From contig NZ_JACRTG010000001.1 of assembly GCF_014385195.1 (NCBI RefSeq), forward strand, positions 1 through 64,000: a stretch of 64,000 bases of DNA, in the 5' to 3' direction. The notes below the pieces were generated by a model. The model made no database searches. It was not told the DNA's origin and worked only from the letters and a program-made list of their open reading frames with translations. The stretch comes from Paratissierella segnis. Lineage in GTDB: Bacteria > Bacillota > Clostridia > Tissierellales > Tissierellaceae. The position numbers and the translations under genes are program-made. Of the stretch, positions 42,162-51,232 are shown piece by piece (position 1 is the first letter of the stretch; each line of letters begins with the position of its first letter).

Positions 42162-44511
42162 GAAAGAAATTAATGCTGCTATTTTACGGGCAAGGAATAC
42201 TAATAAAAAGGAAAAGTCAGCACAGGACAGTATTCCTTATCTGCGTATGTTTCCCGATGGTATTTGTCAAGTTACGGATCAGCTCTATACAAAGACCATA
42301 GGTTTTCAAGACATCAACTATCAACTGGCTCAAAATGAGGATAAGACAGCTATCTTTGAAAGTTGGTGCGACTTCTTAAACTACTTTGATAGCTCTATTT
42401 ACTTTCAATTATCCTTTCTCAATATGACTGCCAACGCTAAAGATTATGAGAGCAGTATTGCTATCAAGCCACAGGATGACGATTTTGACAGTATCCGTAC
42501 TGAATATGCAGATATGCTCCATAATCAGCTTGCAAAGGGAAATAACGGTTTGACGAAAACCAAGTATCTAACCTTTGGCATTGAGGCTGATAACATTAGA
42601 GTTGCAAAACCCAGATTAGAGAGAATTGAAAATGACCTATGGAATGGACTAAAGCGAATGGGAGTATCGGTAGAATCCCTTGATGGAAAAGAACGGCTAA
42701 AACTTTGCCATAATATTATTAGAATGGATGGCAATGAGCAGTTTAATTTTGACTGGAAATGGCTTGTGCCATCAGGACTATCCACTAAGGATTTTATTGC
42801 CCCCTCATCTTTTGAATTTCATGGGGGCAGAAGTTTCAAGACAGGTAATAAATATGGTGCAGTTTCCTTTTTGCAGATACTGGCCCCCGAGCTGAATGAC
42901 AGGGTACTTGCTGATTTTCTTGATATGGAAAGCAATCTTTTAATTACCATGCACATTCAGTCCCTCGACCAAGTAAAGGCGATTAAGACCATCAAGCGTA
43001 AAATTACCGACCTTGATAAAATGAAAATCGAGGAACAAAAAAAGGCAGTCCGCTCAGGCTATGACATGGACATAATCCCCTCTGACCTTGCTACCTACGG
43101 TGGAGAGGCTAAAAAGCTCCTTGCAGATTTACAGAGCAGAAATGAGCGAATGTTCCTTATGACATTTCTTGTAATGAATACCGCCGATAATAAACAAGAG
43201 CTTGAAAATATTGCATTTCAGGCATCTGGAATTGCACAAAAACACAACTGTATGCTAATAAGATTGGACTTTCAGCAAGAGCAGGGCTTTATGTCCTCTT
43301 TACCTCTTGGATTAAATCAGATTAAGATACAAAGAAGTCTTACTACTTCTGCTACAGCAATCTTTGTCCCTTTTACCACACAGGAGCTATTTCAATCAAG
43401 GGGAGAGCCTTTGTATTACGGCTTAAATGCCCTAAGCAACAATCTCATCATGGTAGACCGAAAAAGGCTGAAAAACCCCAATGGTTTAATTTTGGGAACT
43501 CCGGGAAGTGGTAAGTCCTTTTCTGCAAAGCGTGAAATAACCAATATCTTTCTTATTACCAGTGATGACATTATCATCTGTGACCCCGAAGCAGAGTATT
43601 ATCCCCTTGTAGACCGATTAGGAGGGCAGGTAATTAAGATTTCCCCTACATCTGGAGACTATATCAACCCTATGGATATTAACCTTAATTATTCTGATGA
43701 TGAAAGCCCCTTATCCTTAAAATCGGATTTTATATTATCCTTGTGTGAATTAATTGTAGGTGGTAAAGAAGGATTACAGCCTGTGGAAAAAAGTATTATA
43801 GACCGTTGTGTCCGACTTATTTATGCTGATTACCTTGCTGACCCTGTAGCAGAAAAGATGCCTATATTGGAAGATTTATATAATGCCCTTGCAAATCAGC
43901 AGGAAAAAGAGGCACAGCATATTAGAGCCGCCCTTGAAATCTATGTAACTGGATCATTAAATGTATTTAATCACCGTACCAATGTGGATATTACTAATCG
44001 TCTTGTCTGCTTTGATATAAAGGAATTAGGTAAGCAATTAAAGAAACTAGGTATGCTCGTGGTACAAGACCAAGTTTGGAATAGAGTAACAGTAAACCGT
44101 GCTGAAAAGAGAGCGACCCGTTACTATATGGATGAATTCCACCTGCTTTTGAAGGAAGAACAGACAGCTGCCTATTCTGTGGAGATATGGAAAAGGTTTA
44201 GAAAATGGGGAGGAATTCCTACAGGCATTACCCAAAATGTTAAAGACCTACTATCTTCTCGTGAAGTTGAGAATATCTTTGAAAACTCCGACTTCATCTA
44301 TATGCTTAATCAAGCATCGGGAGATAGACAAATTTTAGCAAGACAGCTTAACATCTCCCCACATCAGCTTTCCTATGTAACTCAATCAGGAGAAGGTGAA
44401 GGACTATTATTTTATGGGAATGTGATATTACCATTTACAGATAAATTCCCAAAAGATACGGAACTCTACCGTATTATGACCACTAAGCCAACTGAAACAC
44501 ATGAAAAATGA
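42106..44511 (+). CDS. VirB4-type conjugation ATPase
   Basis: An 801-residue VirB4/TraE-like ATPase that powers assembly of the transfer channel. Walker A is LGTPGSGKSFSAKRE (~463-475), followed by DIIICDPEAEYYPLV, YYMDEFHLLL (Walker B) and GIPTGITQNVKDLL. TTG at 42106 follows AAGGAGG. It lies within the end of prgI. In related elements the NlpC/P60 gene comes next; here a 474-residue cargo gene intervenes. Confidence 0.95.
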   Translation: MSQANKVTRSKAKLTRADRKEINAAILRARNTNKKEKSAQDSIPYLRMFPDGICQVTDQLYTKTIGFQDINYQLAQNEDKTAIFESWCDFLNYFDSSIYFQLSFLNMTANAKDYESSIAIKPQDDDFDSIRTEYADMLHNQLAKGNNGLTKTKYLTFGIEADNIRVAKPRLERIENDLWNGLKRMGVSVESLDGKERLKLCHNIIRMDGNEQFNFDWKWLVPSGLSTKDFIAPSSFEFHGGRSFKTGNKYGAVSFLQILAPELNDRVLADFLDMESNLLITMHIQSLDQVKAIKTIKRKITDLDKMKIEEQKKAVRSGYDMDIIPSDLATYGGEAKKLLADLQSRNERMFLMTFLVMNTADNKQELENIAFQASGIAQKHNCMLIRLDFQQEQGFMSSLPLGLNQIKIQRSLTTSATAIFVPFTTQELFQSRGEPLYYGLNALSNNLIMVDRKRLKNPNGLILGTPGSGKSFSAKREITNIFLITSDDIIICDPEAEYYPLVDRLGGQVIKISPTSGDYINPMDINLNYSDDESPLSLKSDFILSLCELIVGGKEGLQPVEKSIIDRCVRLIYADYLADPVAEKMPILEDLYNALANQQEKEAQHIRAALEIYVTGSLNVFNHRTNVDITNRLVCFDIKELGKQLKKLGMLVVQDQVWNRVTVNRAEKRATRYYMDEFHLLLKEEQTAAYSVEIWKRFRKWGGIPTGITQNVKDLLSSREVENIFENSDFIYMLNQASGDRQILARQLNISPHQLSYVTQSGEGEGLLFYGNVILPFTDKFPKDTELYRIMTTKPTETHEK

Positions 44512-44541
44512 TTAATAATATGCTACTATATACAAAGAGAT

Positions 44542-44549
44542 GATAAAAT
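44542..44549 (+). promoter_or_regulatory. extended -10 promoter of the HEPN-like cargo gene
   Basis: TGA followed by TAAAAT (44544-44549) lies about 20 bases before the start codon; no clear -35 box. Confidence 0.4.
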
Positions 44550-44571
44550 AATTTCTTTGTGGAGTGAGATA

Positions 44572-45996
44572 ATGAATAAGATAACAGACTTAATGGATTT
44601 AAAAAATAATTCTCCATTTATAAAAATAATGATAGCTGAAACTGAAGTGGAAATTCAAGTATTTTTTAGTATGAATTGTTGTAAAGTTTTTTTTGAATGT
44701 CGCGATAATGGAGATAGTTTTCGTACTGCTTTTGCCAAATCAATTTTCCATATGTATAAACAGGAAAAAAGTAACGAAGATCTTTTTACAGAAAATGACT
44801 TTATAGGAATTACAGATACTGAATTAATTCTTATTCTTGATACGATTCTTGCACAAGATAATAGAGTTAAATTAGAGTATGAAAAAATAGATTGTCCAAA
44901 TGTATATGAGAAATTTTATATTGCTAATAAAGAAGTTTTAAAAAGTGCAACAGCTGGAATCTCTATGTCGCTGAAAAGAATGTCAAGAACATTTGAATTG
45001 CAAAATAAACCTTTAATAACTTCAATTAGCAGTGCAATAAGTAATATTTTAGTTCCAACAGAATCCTTGTCTGGTTTGGCATCTACGGCATCTAAGATGA
45101 CCCATTATGACTTTACTTCATTTCAATCTGTATTAAATAGTGTACCAAAACTTCAATTACCAGAACTAACCACTGTTTTATCCAATATTCCTAAACCCAT
45201 CTTTGATATACAAACTATATTTTATCCACTTCATAATATGATGGAAAACTTGCACTCTATTAATGATAACTTAGCACATAGATTACATGACTCTATAATG
45301 CAGATGTCAGAAGTGACTCAAAAAATAATATCTTCCATAGACTTTTCATTATTAATTTATCGTAAAGAGTGGAGCGAGCAAAGAGAAACATTGTTAAGAT
45401 ATGGATGGTTTTATTCGGACGAATTACCAGAAGAACTTGTCAATAGCATTCATATCAAGAGAGAAGAATTGAGCATTGAAGATGTTGATAAAATCATTGT
45501 AGATTATTTTCGCCAGAACAGGTGCGAAGCTTTAAAAAAAATGGTTAAACGATGGGAAACTTTAGATTACTTTCATTGTCGCGAAAGAATATTCCATGAG
45601 GCTTTGGTCAATCACTCTAGGAAATATTATAACTCTTCAGTAACGCTATTAACTATACATACTGAAGGTATAATAACTGATTTTGTAAGAACAAACCTGA
45701 AAAATCCTAGATTTAAAGTGCAAAAAGCGATTGAGGATATAAAAATAGAGCTAAATGAAAAGGAAGATGTATCGATTTATGAGTTTGAAGTATACAGTGA
45801 TGTTATTGAACGAATTGAGGAGGCTTTCAATGAAAACTTTAATCATGCCGACCCAGATACAGCGTCAAATAAGTCACGGCATAAAATAGCCCATGGACAT
45901 GCCTATGAAATAGAAAATGAAGTTAATTCTTTAAAACGATTTTTATATCTCAATGAAATACATTGTTTATTTTCAAGACTTAGCAATCTAGAATAA
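44572..45996 (+). CDS. uncharacterised HEPN-like protein (ICE cargo)
   Basis: A 474-residue protein of no family I can name. The N-terminal third is mixed alpha/beta (AETEVEIQVFFSMNCCKVFF), the middle is Ser-rich helical, and the C-terminal ~120 residues look like a HEPN-type helical bundle: ALVNHSRKYYNSSVTLLTIH then KSRHKIAHGHAYEIENEVNS. The R-X4-H element in SRHKIAH (~435-440) resembles the HEPN ribonuclease signature. ATG at 44572 follows GGAGTGAG. It is inserted between virB4 and the NlpC gene, with its own promoter and terminator and AT-rich codons. Abortive-infection or RNase toxin activity is a hypothesis. Confidence 0.6.
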   Translation: MNKITDLMDLKNNSPFIKIMIAETEVEIQVFFSMNCCKVFFECRDNGDSFRTAFAKSIFHMYKQEKSNEDLFTENDFIGITDTELILILDTILAQDNRVKLEYEKIDCPNVYEKFYIANKEVLKSATAGISMSLKRMSRTFELQNKPLITSISSAISNILVPTESLSGLASTASKMTHYDFTSFQSVLNSVPKLQLPELTTVLSNIPKPIFDIQTIFYPLHNMMENLHSINDNLAHRLHDSIMQMSEVTQKIISSIDFSLLIYRKEWSEQRETLLRYGWFYSDELPEELVNSIHIKREELSIEDVDKIIVDYFRQNRCEALKKMVKRWETLDYFHCRERIFHEALVNHSRKYYNSSVTLLTIHTEGIITDFVRTNLKNPRFKVQKAIEDIKIELNEKEDVSIYEFEVYSDVIERIEEAFNENFNHADPDTASNKSRHKIAHGHAYEIENEVNSLKRFLYLNEIHCLFSRLSNLE

Positions 45997-46003
45997 TTTA
46001 AAC

Positions 46004-46030
46004 ATAACCCGTCAATTGGCGGGTTATTTT
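46004..46030 (+). terminator. terminator after HEPN-like gene / leader of NlpC gene
   Basis: ATAACCCG (46004-46011) pairs with CGGGTTAT (46020-46027), with CAATTG in the loop and a short T-run. Confidence 0.75.
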
Positions 46031-46065
46031 ATATTAAAATTAAATCTAAGAATAGGAGGTGTTTT

Positions 46066-47826
46066 ATGAGCCAAAACAGTAAAAGACCATTCCGTCCTGC
46101 TGGAAAGGTATCAAGGCTTACATTTACTAATGAAGAACGTGCCGACCCTGAACTTGAAAAACCCTTAAAGAAAGCAGAAAAAGCAGGGGATAAATTAGAA
46201 AAGGCACAGGATAAAATACCGAAGAAAAAATATATCAATAAAGAACGCACTTTTGATGCCCAAACAGGCAAAGCAAAGGTGCGTTTATATTTTGAAGAAA
46301 CAGATAAACCCAAACCACCATCTAAGCTGCATCATGCTGTTAAGACAATTCCACAGAGGGAGTTGCTTAATAAAATTCATAAGGAGATCCGTGAGGGTGA
46401 ACAGGACAATGTAGGCGTGGAGGCAGCTCATAAGACAGAGCAAGGCATGGAGTTTGGAGCAAGACGAATACACAGTGGCTATCGTAGTCATAAGCTGAAA
46501 CCCTATCAAACCCTTGCCAAAGCAGAAAAACAGACAGTTAAAGCAGAGGTAAATTATCTTTATAAAAAGAGTTTACGAGATAATCCCAAAGTTAGCGCCA
46601 ATCCAATATCCCGTTGGCAGCAAAAGCAAGCAATTAAAAAACAATACATTGCAAATCGGTATGGAAAAGGTGCTAAGACAGCTCACCAAACAGCTAAGAA
46701 TACAAAAACAGCAGTAAAAAAGACAACAAGTGCCACTGAAAAAATCACACAATTTATTGTCAGAAATAAAAAGGGCATTTTGATTGCCCTTGGAATTGGG
46801 GCAGTCCTTATGTTTTTAATAAGTGCAATATCTTCCTGCTCCATTATGATGGAGGGCGGTTTTCAAAGTATAGTAGGAACTTCTTACACTTCTGAGGACG
46901 AGGATATAATAGCCGTAGATGATGATTATACCCTACTGGAACGAGCATTACAGGCACGCATTAACAATATAGAAAGCGAGTATTCAGGGTATGACGAGTA
47001 CCAATATCATTTAGATGAAATCGGACACAATCCCTTTACCCTTGCCTCTTATCTAACCGCAAAGTTACAGGTATATAAAAGGTCCGAGGTACAGGATGAA
47101 CTTAGGGTCTTGTTTGATGAACAATACTCCCTTACTACCCATGAAGAAATAGAAGTACGTTACCGAACAGAAACACGCACTGATACATGGATGGATGAGG
47201 AGGGGAATATCCACAGTGACACTTATACGGTAGAAGTTCCCTATGACTATTACATTCTTCATATTACTCTGAAGAATAAAGACATCAGCATTATTGCTGA
47301 CAGCCATTTAACTGGGGAGCAGTATGAAATGTTCAGTGTGTATATGGAAACCCAAGGTAATAAGTCTTACTTGTTTGAGGGTAATATTTATGCTCCTAAT
47401 ATGGGTGAATATACAGATTATGATATACCACCAGATGCACTGACCGACCCTGCTTTTGCTGCTCTTATTCATGAGGCGGAAAAGTATTTAGGCTATCCCT
47501 ATGTATGGGGTGGCAGCTCCCCCTCTACCAGTTTTGACTGTTCTGGCTTTGTATGCTGGGTGTTAAACCAATCAGGAGTATACTCCATAAGCCGAACAAC
47601 TGCACAAGGTATTTTTAATCAATGTGCCATAATACCACCAAGTGAAGCAAGACCCGGAGATATTATCTTCTTTACAGGGACTTATGCAAGCAGTGGTGCA
47701 GTATCTCATGTTGGTATTTATGTTGGAAATGGCATGATGATCCACTGCGGAAACCCCATACAGTATACCTCTGTAAATAGCACCTATTGGACACAACATT
47801 TCTATGCCTATGGGCGTTTGGATTAG
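46066..47826 (+). CDS. NlpC/P60 peptidoglycan hydrolase, CD1108-type conjugation protein
   Basis: A 586-residue protein that opens peptidoglycan for the conjugation channel (VirB1-like role). The basic cytoplasmic N-terminal ~230 residues are Lys/Gln/Ala-rich, followed by one transmembrane helix (GILIALGIGAVLMFLISAIS, ~236-255). After an extracellular linker, the C-terminal NlpC/P60 domain carries the catalytic Cys in FDCSGFVCW (~491), His in SHVGIYVG (~547) and HCGN. The layout is that of CD1108-like proteins in Tn1549-type elements. AGGAGG precedes the ATG. Confidence 0.93.
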   Translation: MSQNSKRPFRPAGKVSRLTFTNEERADPELEKPLKKAEKAGDKLEKAQDKIPKKKYINKERTFDAQTGKAKVRLYFEETDKPKPPSKLHHAVKTIPQRELLNKIHKEIREGEQDNVGVEAAHKTEQGMEFGARRIHSGYRSHKLKPYQTLAKAEKQTVKAEVNYLYKKSLRDNPKVSANPISRWQQKQAIKKQYIANRYGKGAKTAHQTAKNTKTAVKKTTSATEKITQFIVRNKKGILIALGIGAVLMFLISAISSCSIMMEGGFQSIVGTSYTSEDEDIIAVDDDYTLLERALQARINNIESEYSGYDEYQYHLDEIGHNPFTLASYLTAKLQVYKRSEVQDELRVLFDEQYSLTTHEEIEVRYRTETRTDTWMDEEGNIHSDTYTVEVPYDYYILHITLKNKDISIIADSHLTGEQYEMFSVYMETQGNKSYLFEGNIYAPNMGEYTDYDIPPDALTDPAFAALIHEAEKYLGYPYVWGGSSPSTSFDCSGFVCWVLNQSGVYSISRTTAQGIFNQCAIIPPSEARPGDIIFFTGTYASSGAVSHVGIYVGNGMMIHCGNPIQYTSVNSTYWTQHFYAYGRLD

Positions 47827-47836
47827 GAGGGATTCA

Positions 47837-48088
47837 ATGAGTAAGAAGAAAGAAAAAGTAATTTTAGAAATAGCAAAAACAAAGGAAAAAATATCTGTTT
47901 TACAGAGTAAGCTCCGAGAATTGGAGCGAAAGAAAACAGAACTAGAAAATACGGAGATTGTAGAACTTGTTCGCAGTACCAAAATGAATACCACTGAACT
48001 ATCTGAATTTTTAAAGGCGTATCGAGAAAAAAACGATGCGTCTTTTTTTATTCACAAACAGGAGGAAATAAACCATGAAGAAAATTAA
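47837..48088 (+). CDS. DUF4315-family protein
   Basis: An 83-residue coiled-coil protein (KTKEKISVLQSKLRELERKK) of the DUF4315 family, always found between the NlpC and DUF4366 genes of these elements. ATG at 47837 follows GGAGGG; an upstream ATG at 47804 lies inside the NlpC frame. Its 3' end overlaps the DUF4366 start by 14 bases and contains a terminator-like hairpin. Function unknown. Confidence 0.85.
   Translation: MSKKKEKVILEIAKTKEKISVLQSKLRELERKKTELENTEIVELVRSTKMNTTELSEFLKAYREKNDASFFIHKQEEINHEEN
48013..48049 (+). terminator. hairpin plus T-run within the DUF4315 3' end
   Basis: GGCGTATCG (48016-48024) pairs with CGATGCGTC (48034-48042) including G-U pairs, extended by AAA/TTT, followed by a T-run to 48049. 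It lies inside coding DNA and just before the DUF4366 ribosome site. Confidence 0.65.
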
Positions 48089-48791
48089 CATTCGTATCTT
48101 TGCTACTTTATTTGCAGTATTTCTTTGCTTATTAGCATTTCCAATAACAGCTTTTGCAGGTGGTGGTGAAGAAATTCCACTCATTCCTGAAGAAGGTGAA
48201 ATGCCAAAAACTGACTCTGCTCCTCTCACTCCCGATGGCAATTTAACCCTTGTAGATGATATTTCAGAGGAAGAAGCCGAGGATAAGCAATTCGTGACCC
48301 TTGTTTCCAAGAACGGAAACTACTTCTACTTAATAATCGACCGGGCTGGAGACAAAGAAAATGTCTACTTCCTAAATCTTGTAGATGAGGCTGACTTGCT
48401 TGCACTTATTGAGGGAGAAACTCCAGAACAGCCCCAAGTATCACAAGTATGCAATTGTACTGACCTTTGTGAAGATGGCAAGGTAGACCAGAATTGTCCT
48501 CTTTGCAGAAATGACCTTACTAAGTGTACAGGAAAGACCACAACTCATACTCCTGAACCTGAAACTACTGAAGAAAAAGGTAATACTGCAGGAAGTACAT
48601 TACTTATCTTACTGATTGTAGGTATAGCAGGTGGTGGATTTTACTATTTCAAGGTTCTAAAAAATAAGGAAAACACCAAGGGCAATACATTACTTGAAGA
48701 ATATGATTTTGAAGATGATGAGGACTACGACGATGAATATGAATACGAAAATGAAGATGAGGATGAAGAAGATGAAAGTGAGGATATTTGA
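48075..48791 (+). CDS. DUF4366 surface/membrane protein
   Basis: A 238-residue exported protein. A signal peptide (MKKINIRIFATLFAVFLCLL then AFPITAFAGG) precedes a DUF4366 extracellular region with a Cys-rich patch (CNCTDLCEDGKVDQNCPLC), one transmembrane helix (TLLILLIVGIAGGGFYYF, ~176-193) and an extremely acidic Asp/Glu/Tyr tail. It belongs to the conjugation machinery cluster (CD1107-like). The tail composition is notable. The next small gene starts at its stop codon (TGATG). Confidence 0.88.
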   Translation: MKKINIRIFATLFAVFLCLLAFPITAFAGGGEEIPLIPEEGEMPKTDSAPLTPDGNLTLVDDISEEEAEDKQFVTLVSKNGNYFYLIIDRAGDKENVYFLNLVDEADLLALIEGETPEQPQVSQVCNCTDLCEDGKVDQNCPLCRNDLTKCTGKTTTHTPEPETTEEKGNTAGSTLLILLIVGIAGGGFYYFKVLKNKENTKGNTLLEEYDFEDDEDYDDEYEYENEDEDEEDESEDI

Positions 48792-48958
48792 TGACCTATT
48801 TTACAGACAGTGTTTATGAAAAAATGATGGTACAAAAACCTATATACGGGCGGGAGAAAACATCTCCTGCCCCTGATAATAAAAGACGTAAAAAAAGAGA
48901 TGGTTCTATAAATAAAAAAGAGACTACACCTACACATAAAGAAAGGAAGAAAAAATAA
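48791..48958 (+). CDS. small basic ICE protein
   Basis: A 55-residue ORF beginning MTYFTDSVYEKMMVQKPIYG with a very basic Lys/Arg tail. It overlaps the DUF4366 stop at its start (TGATG) and the topB start at its end (TAATG). Such dovetailing on both sides, plus equal spacing in related elements by recollection, argues that it is real. Function unknown; the charge would suit nucleic-acid binding or interaction with the acidic tail of DUF4366. Confidence 0.6.
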   Translation: MTYFTDSVYEKMMVQKPIYGREKTSPAPDNKRRKKRDGSINKKETTPTHKERKKK

Positions 48959-51042
48959 TGAAACTCGTTATAGCAGAAAAACCATCTGTGGCACAAAGTA
49001 TTGCCACTGTAATTGGGGCTACAAATAGAAAAGATGGATATATGGAAGGCAAATACTATCTTGTGTCATGGTGTGTGGGTCATTTGGTGGAACTTGCATC
49101 TGCCGATTGCTATGATGAAAAATATGCTAAATGGCAGTATGAAGATTTGCCTATCCTACCCTCTAATTGGAAATATGTCATCTCAAAGGGCAAAGAAAAG
49201 CAGATGAAAATCATTGGAGGATTGATGAAACGCAGTGATGTTACGGAGATTATTGCAGCTACAGATGCAGGCCGTGAAGGAGAACTCATCTTCCGATTGG
49301 TATATGAAAAGTTCTCTTGTAAAAAGCCCATTAAAAGGCTTTGGATTTCATCAATGGAGGAAAGTGCCATTGATGAGGGTTTTAAAAATCTTCGTAATGG
49401 ATCAGATTATGAATTACTTTATCAATCTGCACTCTGCCGAGCCAAAGCAGACTGGATTGTAGGCATTAATGCCACCAGATTGTTTTCCCTTCTCTATGGG
49501 CAGACCTTAAATGTAGGTAGAGTCATGTCTCCTACCCTTGCCATGATGGTAGAGCGTGAAGAAAACATAGCCAACTTTAAAGTAACGCCTTTCTATATCG
49601 TACAGCTTGATTTAGGCAATCTTACTCTATCAGGAGAAAGACTTCAAGAAAAAGAGGAGGCAGAAACTTTACGCAATGCCTGTGACGGGCAGAACATAAC
49701 CATTGAATCGGTGGAAAGCAAAGAAAAGTCAGAAAAGCCGCCTAAACTCTATGACCTAACTACTTTGCAAAGGGAGACAAACAGACAGCTGGGCTTTACC
49801 GCAGAGCAGACCTTAGAATATGTTCAAAGTCTTTATGAAAAGAAATTAGTAACCTATCCTCGAACAGACAGCTGTTATGTTACTGAGGATATGAAAGACA
49901 GTATCCCTGCTTTGGTAAAAATGACAGCAGGATTTTTTATGCCTGAAGATGTACAACTATCTATCAATACAGGACAAATAATTGATAATAGCAAGGTAAG
50001 TGACCATCATGGGATTATTACTACTTTGGGTGTAGAAAACTATGATATTCACTCCCTTCCCTTCGGCGAAAGAGAAGTCTTACTCCGTATCGCCCTACGT
50101 TTAGTTTGTGCAGTTGGAGACAACTGTCGCTATGCAGAAACCCTTATAACTGCAAAATATAGTGGTGCAATATTTACAGCAAAGGGAAAAACCATACTTG
50201 AGGATGGTTGGAAGTCAGTTCAGAAAATATATCTTGATACTAAAAAGGAACAACATCAAGAAGAAAAATATACTACCCTGCCACCTATTACCCAAGGTGA
50301 AGTATTTACTGCAAAGGCTACAATTAAGGAAGGAAAGACCAGTCCACCAAAGCATTTTACCGATGATACCCTACTTTCTGCTATGGAAAATTCAAACAAT
50401 GCAGTAGATGATACAGAGCGTAAAGGCATTGGTACTCCAGCCACCCGTGCAGGAATTTTAGAAAAACTCATTAAAACAGGATTAGCAGAGCGTAAGGGGC
50501 AGAAAAAGACAAAGCACTTTATTCCTACTCATAAGGGAATTGCTTTGATTACAGTTTTACCGGAAGTCATAAAATCAGCACAACTTACCGCTGAATGGGA
50601 GGAACAGCTAAAGCAAATTGAACATGGAACACTCTCTCCAATGACCTTTTTAGATGGTATATCCCATATGACAAAAGACCTTGTATCCACTTATAAGATA
50701 ATTGATGGTGCAAATACTCTTTTTCCTTCAAAATCCAAAGAAGAATCTATTGGCAAATGTCCTCGCTGTGGTAGTCATGTAAAAGAAAACAAGAAAGGAT
50801 TTTGCTGTGAAAACAGAGCCTGTGGTTTTGCTCTATGGAAAGAAAATAAGTTTTTTACTGCAAAGAAAAAGAAATTAACCAAGAACATAGCAAGAGAACT
50901 TTTGAAAAATGGGAAAGTAGAATTAAAAGGCTGTTACTCTGAAAAAACAGGTAAGACCTATGATGCTATTATCATTCTCAATGATACAGGTGGTAAGTAT
51001 GTGAATTTTAAAATGGAGTTTCCTGCAAAGAAAGGATGGTAA
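48958..51042 (+). CDS. topB: DNA topoisomerase III
   Basis: A 694-residue type IA topoisomerase of the element-encoded TopB kind. Motifs: AEKPSVAQSIA at the start of the TOPRIM domain, AATDAGREGELIFR, the catalytic Tyr in VTYPRTDSCYVT (~300), and GIGTPATRAGILEKL. A C-terminal Cys-rich zinc finger is present (CPRCGSHVKENKKGFCCENR). It would resolve transfer intermediates of the conjugating strand. Confidence 0.95.
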   Translation: MKLVIAEKPSVAQSIATVIGATNRKDGYMEGKYYLVSWCVGHLVELASADCYDEKYAKWQYEDLPILPSNWKYVISKGKEKQMKIIGGLMKRSDVTEIIAATDAGREGELIFRLVYEKFSCKKPIKRLWISSMEESAIDEGFKNLRNGSDYELLYQSALCRAKADWIVGINATRLFSLLYGQTLNVGRVMSPTLAMMVEREENIANFKVTPFYIVQLDLGNLTLSGERLQEKEEAETLRNACDGQNITIESVESKEKSEKPPKLYDLTTLQRETNRQLGFTAEQTLEYVQSLYEKKLVTYPRTDSCYVTEDMKDSIPALVKMTAGFFMPEDVQLSINTGQIIDNSKVSDHHGIITTLGVENYDIHSLPFGEREVLLRIALRLVCAVGDNCRYAETLITAKYSGAIFTAKGKTILEDGWKSVQKIYLDTKKEQHQEEKYTTLPPITQGEVFTAKATIKEGKTSPPKHFTDDTLLSAMENSNNAVDDTERKGIGTPATRAGILEKLIKTGLAERKGQKKTKHFIPTHKGIALITVLPEVIKSAQLTAEWEEQLKQIEHGTLSPMTFLDGISHMTKDLVSTYKIIDGANTLFPSKSKEESIGKCPRCGSHVKENKKGFCCENRACGFALWKENKFFTAKKKKLTKNIARELLKNGKVELKGCYSEKTGKTYDAIIILNDTGGKYVNFKMEFPAKKGW

Positions 51043-51046
51043 AAAC

Positions 51047-51232
51047 ATGAATATTAAAAATTTGATTAAGACACTCTTAGATATTGAAGTAAATACAGAG
51101 GATATATTAAAGTTACGTGAAAACCCCAAGGAATATATCGCAAAAGAAGAGGATGCTGAAAAGCTAAAGGATTTGTTCTTACTCATGGATTTAGCAGAGG
51201 ACCAGGAGGTGGATAAAGATGGCAACTACTGA
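51047..51232 (+). CDS. small conserved ICE protein after topB
   Basis: A 61-residue acidic, helical protein (MNIKNLIKTLLDIEVNTEDI). It starts five bases after topB and its end overlaps the RadC-YodL gene by 14 bases. It lacks a recognised domain. Position and overlap support a real gene. Confidence 0.6.
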   Translation: MNIKNLIKTLLDIEVNTEDILKLRENPKEYIAKEEDAEKLKDLFLLMDLAEDQEVDKDGNY

